Assembly (NCBI GenBank): GCA_910592205.1
Contig: CAJVPJ010001223.1
Coordinates: 1 to 11,307, forward strand
Direction: 5' to 3'
From: Paraglomus occultum
Lineage: Eukaryota; Glomeromycota; Glomeromycetes; Paraglomerales; Paraglomeraceae
DNA length: 11,307 nucleotides
The first letter of the stretch is position 1. The number at the start of each line of letters is the position of its first letter. The translations under genes were made by a program, and so were the position numbers. Under the pieces are notes generated by a model. That model saw only the letters and a program-made list of their open reading frames with translations, was not told the origin of the DNA and searched no databases. This document shows positions 8,701 through 11,307 of the stretch, piece by piece.

Positions 8701-10158
8701 GACTTCTCTTCCTTTTTGTCTTTTTTAATTTCTTCATCTTCTTCCTCCTCACCATCACCACCTTCCTCTTCATCATCATCATCATCATCACCATCATCAT
8801 CTTCTTCCTCCTCAGATGAATCTTCCCAGCTTGCCTTAATGTCAACGTCTTTCGATACAACTTCATCTTCCTCTTCGTCGGAAAGTTCCCAACTTTCCTT
8901 GACACCATCTTCAGGCATGCTTTCTGGTTCTGGTTTTTCGATCTCTTCTTTCGTTGCCTCATCATTGTTTTCCTTGATGTCTGCCTTTATGTCCACAACT
9001 GTATCAAATTAGAAACTTAAAGTTCGATGAACGGCTCACTTATTATTTGACTGATTCATGTTAACATTTGGTTTTCGAAAGTCATTCCTCAGCATATCAC
9101 TCACCATCAGCAGGTTCAATTTTTTTCTGTTTCTTTTTTTTATTAGTACGCGAATCCTTTTTCGATTCGTCGTTAGTAGCACTGTCGCCGGCAAGGCCCT
9201 CAATTTTGACACCGGATTCGAGCATTTGTTGACGTCGAAGCTGGGCTTGTTGTTGAGATCTTTTCTGGGCCTTTGAAAGAAGTTTTCCTTCTTTCCGAAG
9301 TTTTTCGCGTTTAGCCTATGGTATGAATAAGAGAAAAAGATGTGGGATAAGTTTGAGAGTTAAAATTGGCGCTAGAACGTTAAGATCAAACGTATAATCA
9401 ATCAAACATTGCAACCTTCTCCTTCTCTTTTTTCTTTCGTTTTGCTTCTTCTTTACGCTTCTCTTCTTCCTCTAAACGCTTTCTTTCCTCTACGAGCAAG
9501 CATGTATATGGTTTGGTTTTTTTTTTATAATACATAACGTGCGATCAGATTGACAACTGGTCGATTAAATTTACCTTCTTGTCTACGCGCTTCTTCTTCT
9601 TCTTTGCGTTTCGCTTCCTCTTCAATTAATCTACATACCAAGAATAAAAACATGAGTGATGCGATAATTTGTAGCTTCGACGGATCATATCGATCATGTA
9701 GTTATATCAAAACAAATTTTTCAAAAAACCCAATTTAAAGCGTGGATAGTTGGAATTTACCTTTTACGCTCAACAGCAGCCTTAATAGCGGCAATATTAG
9801 GACCTTTCTTGGATTTTGCCTTCTTGTCTTCCTCTGGTTTCTTCTTCTTCTTTTTTTTTTTATTCTTCGATTTCCCTCCCTCCTCCTCCTCCTCTGCTTC
9901 TCCTTCTGCTTCTCCTTCCGCTTCTCCTCCTTCTACTTGTCCTTCTACTTCTCCCGAATCTTCAACTTCTGCTTTAGCCGCCTCTTGCTCTATTACCGCT
10001 TCTTCATGTGTTACTGATGTCTCCTCGGCTGTTATCTTCTCTTTTTCATCGTCTTGTTTAGGTTTGTTTGCAGCAGCCTTCCTCTTATCGGCTTCTGCTT
10101 TCTTTCTTTCTTTCTCTTTTTGTTTCTTTAATTTTTCTTTTTCTCTTTTAGATAACAT
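5791..10158 (-). CDS. Translation initiation factor eIF5B (14 exons)
   Basis: This GTPase (IF2 family) joins the 60S subunit to the 48S complex and positions initiator tRNA in the cytosol. Exons on the - strand: 10158-9761, 9630-9575, 9489-9416, 9315-9105, 8998-8498, 8417-8122, 8012-7884, 7768-7688, 7610-7479, 7407-6722, 6634-6502, 6420-6238, 6146-5967, 5895-5791. All 13 introns (71-130 bases) are GT-AG and in phase, giving 1054 residues (yeast 1002, human 1220). Residues 1-450 are a Lys/Glu-rich, disordered N-terminal region with an [17 protein letters not shown] block typical of the family. The G domain has GHVDTGKT (463-470), GGITQQIGA (switch I), DTPGH with the catalytic His at 531, NKID (581-584, split by an intron) and SAITG (649-653). 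Domain II ([11 protein letters not shown]), domain III ([16 protein letters not shown]) and domain IV, ending KLKKILNV, follow. From G1 to the C-terminus the length equals my recollection of yeast. The exact start is less certain than the rest. Confidence 0.97.
8566..8685 (-). repeat. 15-base coding minisatellite in eIF5B exon 5
   Basis: Eight tandem 15-base units, + strand consensus GCTTTCTCCTTCTCT, encode pentapeptides of the form K-A/V-E-K/R-E on the - strand (residues about 351-391 of eIF5B). The two units at 8611-8640 are identical to each other and carry ACTTTC (Val in place of Ala). The units at 8641-8670 are also identical to each other. The edge units diverge, the usual pattern of a tandem array that changes by slippage. 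The reading frame is preserved because the unit is a multiple of three. Confidence 0.92.
8735..8830 (-). repeat. Acidic low-complexity tract in eIF5B
   Basis: GAT/GAA-rich codons encode an Asp/Glu stretch (residues about 303-335) within the disordered N-terminal region. The DNA shows a trinucleotide run (ATC repeats on the + strand near 8773-8803). Acidic patches in this part of eIF5B are usual for the family, but their exact length varies between species. Confidence 0.85.
9843..9930 (-). repeat. Low-complexity GEAE and poly-Lys tract in eIF5B exon 1
   Basis: The first exon carries a Gly-Glu-Ala-Glu repeat (residues about 78-89), a run of Glu, and then a run of eight Lys encoded by a near-homopolymer A tract (T run on the + strand, near 9849-9862). 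It lies in the disordered N-terminal region. Homopolymer length here is prone to sequencing error, but the frame is continuous as given. Confidence 0.8.
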
Positions 10159-10547
10159 CGTTTTTTTTTTTCTTAATTTTCTACTTTGCGCGGTCGTTTA
10201 CAAGCTAAAATCAGCTGATGTGGTGGCTAACAACAGTTGGCTTTGCGTTAGTAGCACAACTGTGGCTCATCACAAGTGGAACAACGTAAATATAAAACGG
10301 CAACTAAAGTCTTTTATTGGAAAGTCTTACTTTGCTCAGACGCCAACGCATCTGAAGCAGAGTATTCTGTATTATGCCAGCATATTCATAAAAGTGATAT
10401 AAAGTAACAAAAAAATTGACCACTACATATACAAAATTTAAAAGCGCGTAGCTTCACAAATAAACAAACAAATTATGTCAAGTTTTTAATAAATAAGTCG
10501 GTGTTTGTAAAACACGCACCTTAATCCCTAATTTTATAACTATCAAA
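10159..10547. other. eIF5B upstream region
   Basis: This stretch, which should hold the eIF5B promoter and 5' leader, has no separate gene that I can support. The leader directly before the ATG is A-rich (an 11-base A run, then CG). A short upstream frame starts at 10351 on the - strand (MRWRLSK...). It is out of frame with eIF5B or stops before it, and it resembles nothing I know. A GTGTTT-GTA-AAACAC hairpin at 10501-10515 could belong to the neighbouring transposon. Confidence 0.5.
10227..10330 (-). other. Candidate intron in the eIF5B 5' UTR
   Basis: On the - strand a donor AAA|GTAAGAC (G at 10330) is followed by a perfect TACTAAC branch motif (10253-10247) and an acceptor TGTTGTTAG ending at 10227, 20 bases further on. 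The implied intron of 104 bases matches the other introns in size. It does not extend the eIF5B frame, because an in-frame TAA at 10200-10198 lies between the acceptor and the ATG at 10158. It would therefore be a 5' UTR intron. This is inferred from motifs only. Confidence 0.4.
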
Positions 10548-11135
10548 ATGACTTCAAATAAGCATAATATTCAACGTCCAACCATCCTTAATTTTTGGAA
10601 CCAGGGTGTGCATTCTCCCAAAAACTTCACCAACAATTAAATATAATATAAAAAAAGTAATAATAAAGACCGGAAATGTTTCGCATAAAACTGTCACGAA
10701 AATTAGGACCGTAAACTTGAGCAATGCATTCGCAGGAATAATTCTTCATCGTTGCAAACTTTGGAATACTAAGGAAAAGACTAGTCTATTCCTCACTGAG
10801 ATTATGAATGTAGAATTTTATGTTGAAATATTGCGCTAACATTATCCGGAAATCCGGAGAATGCTTGGCAGACGACGGAGATTTAGCAAGGCAACGATCC
10901 AAAGCATACGAGTCATATTGCTAAACCATTTCTTGCTGAGACGTTTTAGAATAGCCGGCTAACGGTCCGGACCTTAATCTTATAGAAAATTTATAGAGTA
11001 TTGTCGAACATAATGTAGCAAAGCGTATTCGAACAAATATCAGTGAGTGAGTGAAGCAGTACTTTGGTTGAAGAATCCAGCTCTATGTTTGTCTAATATC
11101 GTTTTATCGATGAATCGCCGTTGTCTTAATTATAA
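10548..11135 (+). pseudogene. Tc1/mariner transposase, internally deleted and frameshifted
   Basis: This is the remains of a DDE/D cut-and-paste transposase. The ATG at 10548 opens MTSNKHNIQRPTILNFWNQG, a helix-turn-helix-like start. After a shift into another frame near 10610-10620 the chain continues as IKYNIKK...TGNVSHKT. The middle is missing: near 10730 it jumps from the DNA-binding part to KEKTSLFLTEIMNVEFYVEIL, which normally follows the first catalytic Asp. After a stop at 10837 and another shift come HYPEIRRMLG and NDPKHTSHIAKPFLAE (from 10893, second Asp present). LIENL, SIVEHNVAKRIRTNISE and NIVLSMNRRC then follow, broken by stops. The gene cannot make an active enzyme. Its 3' end is cut off by the element end at 11138. 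It is the same family as the relic at 128-222. Confidence 0.88.
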
Positions 11136-11137
11136 TA

Positions 11138-11307
11138 CAGTCAACCCTCCATAAAAGAACTCAGTCGGGACCGCCAAATTATGTTCTATCATAGAGGTGT
11201 TTTCTTATAGAATTTACTCAAGATTATATGACAACCATTTATAATATTTATTAAACCAATCAAATACTAGTATCACTAACAAAGTATCGATCAATCATTA
11301 CTTGTTT
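11138..11307 (+). mobile_element. Left end of a second TA-inserting DNA transposon (partial)
   Basis: CAGTCAACCCTCCATAAAAG follows a TA at 11136-11137. The CAGT start, an inner GGGACCG block and alternating short inverted pieces (AAAAGAAC, GTTCTATCATAGAG, TTTCTTATAGAA) match the general layout of terminal repeats in pogo/Tigger-like and related Tc1/mariner elements. Read on the + strand it is a left end, so the body should lie beyond the window and the matching right end cannot be checked here. About 80 bases look terminal; the rest to the window edge is featureless AT-rich DNA that may be inside the element. A short non-autonomous element is also possible. Confidence 0.6.

Noticed and set aside
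8773-8803. ATC trinucleotide run as a possible non-coding microsatellite
   Set aside because: It is inside an eIF5B exon and encodes the Asp-rich part of the acidic tract in frame, so it is reported as coding low complexity.
8533-9012. 159-codon open frame on the + strand, Ser/Phe-rich
   Set aside because: It is the antisense of the eIF5B E/K-rich exon. Its Ser/Phe composition is what the reverse complement of GAA/GAG/AAG codons gives, and it matches no family.
10331-10351. Upstream ATG (MRWRLSK) ending exactly at a GTAAGAC donor, considered as a first eIF5B coding exon
   Set aside because: It is phase 0 at the donor. The acceptors I tried that lie after the in-frame TAA at 10200-10198 need an upstream exon ending with two bases of a codon, and splicing at 10227 gives a short frame ending before the eIF5B ATG.
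9809-10402. 197-codon open frame on the + strand, Phe/Ser-rich with an apparent hydrophobic run
   Set aside because: It is antisense to eIF5B exon 1. The apparent membrane segment is the reverse complement of poly-Lys and Glu codons.
1-11307. CRISPR array, bacterial operon, defence system or riboswitch
   Set aside because: No regularly spaced repeats, no prokaryotic gene arrangement and clear spliceosomal introns throughout. The window is eukaryotic nuclear DNA.

Overview
The window is an AT-rich piece of a eukaryotic nuclear genome. It holds two intron-rich housekeeping genes in convergent orientation, one tRNA gene, and decayed DNA-transposon sequence at both edges. The proteins look fungal. 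The eIF5B GTPase domain has a G1 context ([17 protein letters not shown]) that I recall as close to the yeast type. The dynein intermediate chain has an Arg/Lys/Glu-rich coiled coil at its N-terminus, like fungal homologues. Numerous GT-AG introns of about 70-150 bases, low GC and Tc1-type transposon debris suggest an early-diverging fungus (Mucoromycota, possibly a Glomeromycotina-like lineage). That placement is an inference without a database search.

Layout. Bases 1-1453 contain no gene I can support. They hold a small Tc1-type transposase relic (about 128-222) and a pair of diverged 39-base direct repeats (503-541 and 757-795). A tRNA-Gln(CUG) gene lies at 1454-1525, followed by a T-run terminator. 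From 1912 to 4972 on the + strand, ten exons encode a complete 650-residue cytoplasmic dynein intermediate chain. An 818-base convergent intergenic stretch (4973-5790) has no gene. From 10158 down to 5791 on the - strand, fourteen exons encode a complete or nearly complete 1054-residue translation initiation factor eIF5B, with a long charged, low-complexity N-terminal half and a well conserved GTPase and domain II-IV part. Upstream of eIF5B is a possible 5' UTR intron (10227-10330).

The right edge (10548 to about 11135) is a decayed, internally deleted Tc1/mariner transposase. It stops against what looks like the left terminal repeat of a second DNA transposon, starting CAGTCAACC at a TA at 11136 and running out of the window.

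The two protein genes have unrelated jobs: microtubule motor cargo attachment, and ribosomal subunit joining. Nothing suggests that they form a functional system. I rebuilt both reading frames across every intron, and all junction phases agree. I do not see an undescribed biological system here. The most useful leads are the mobile-element nesting, the eIF5B coding minisatellite, the unresolved eIF5B 5' end, and a changed light-chain binding motif in the dynein chain.
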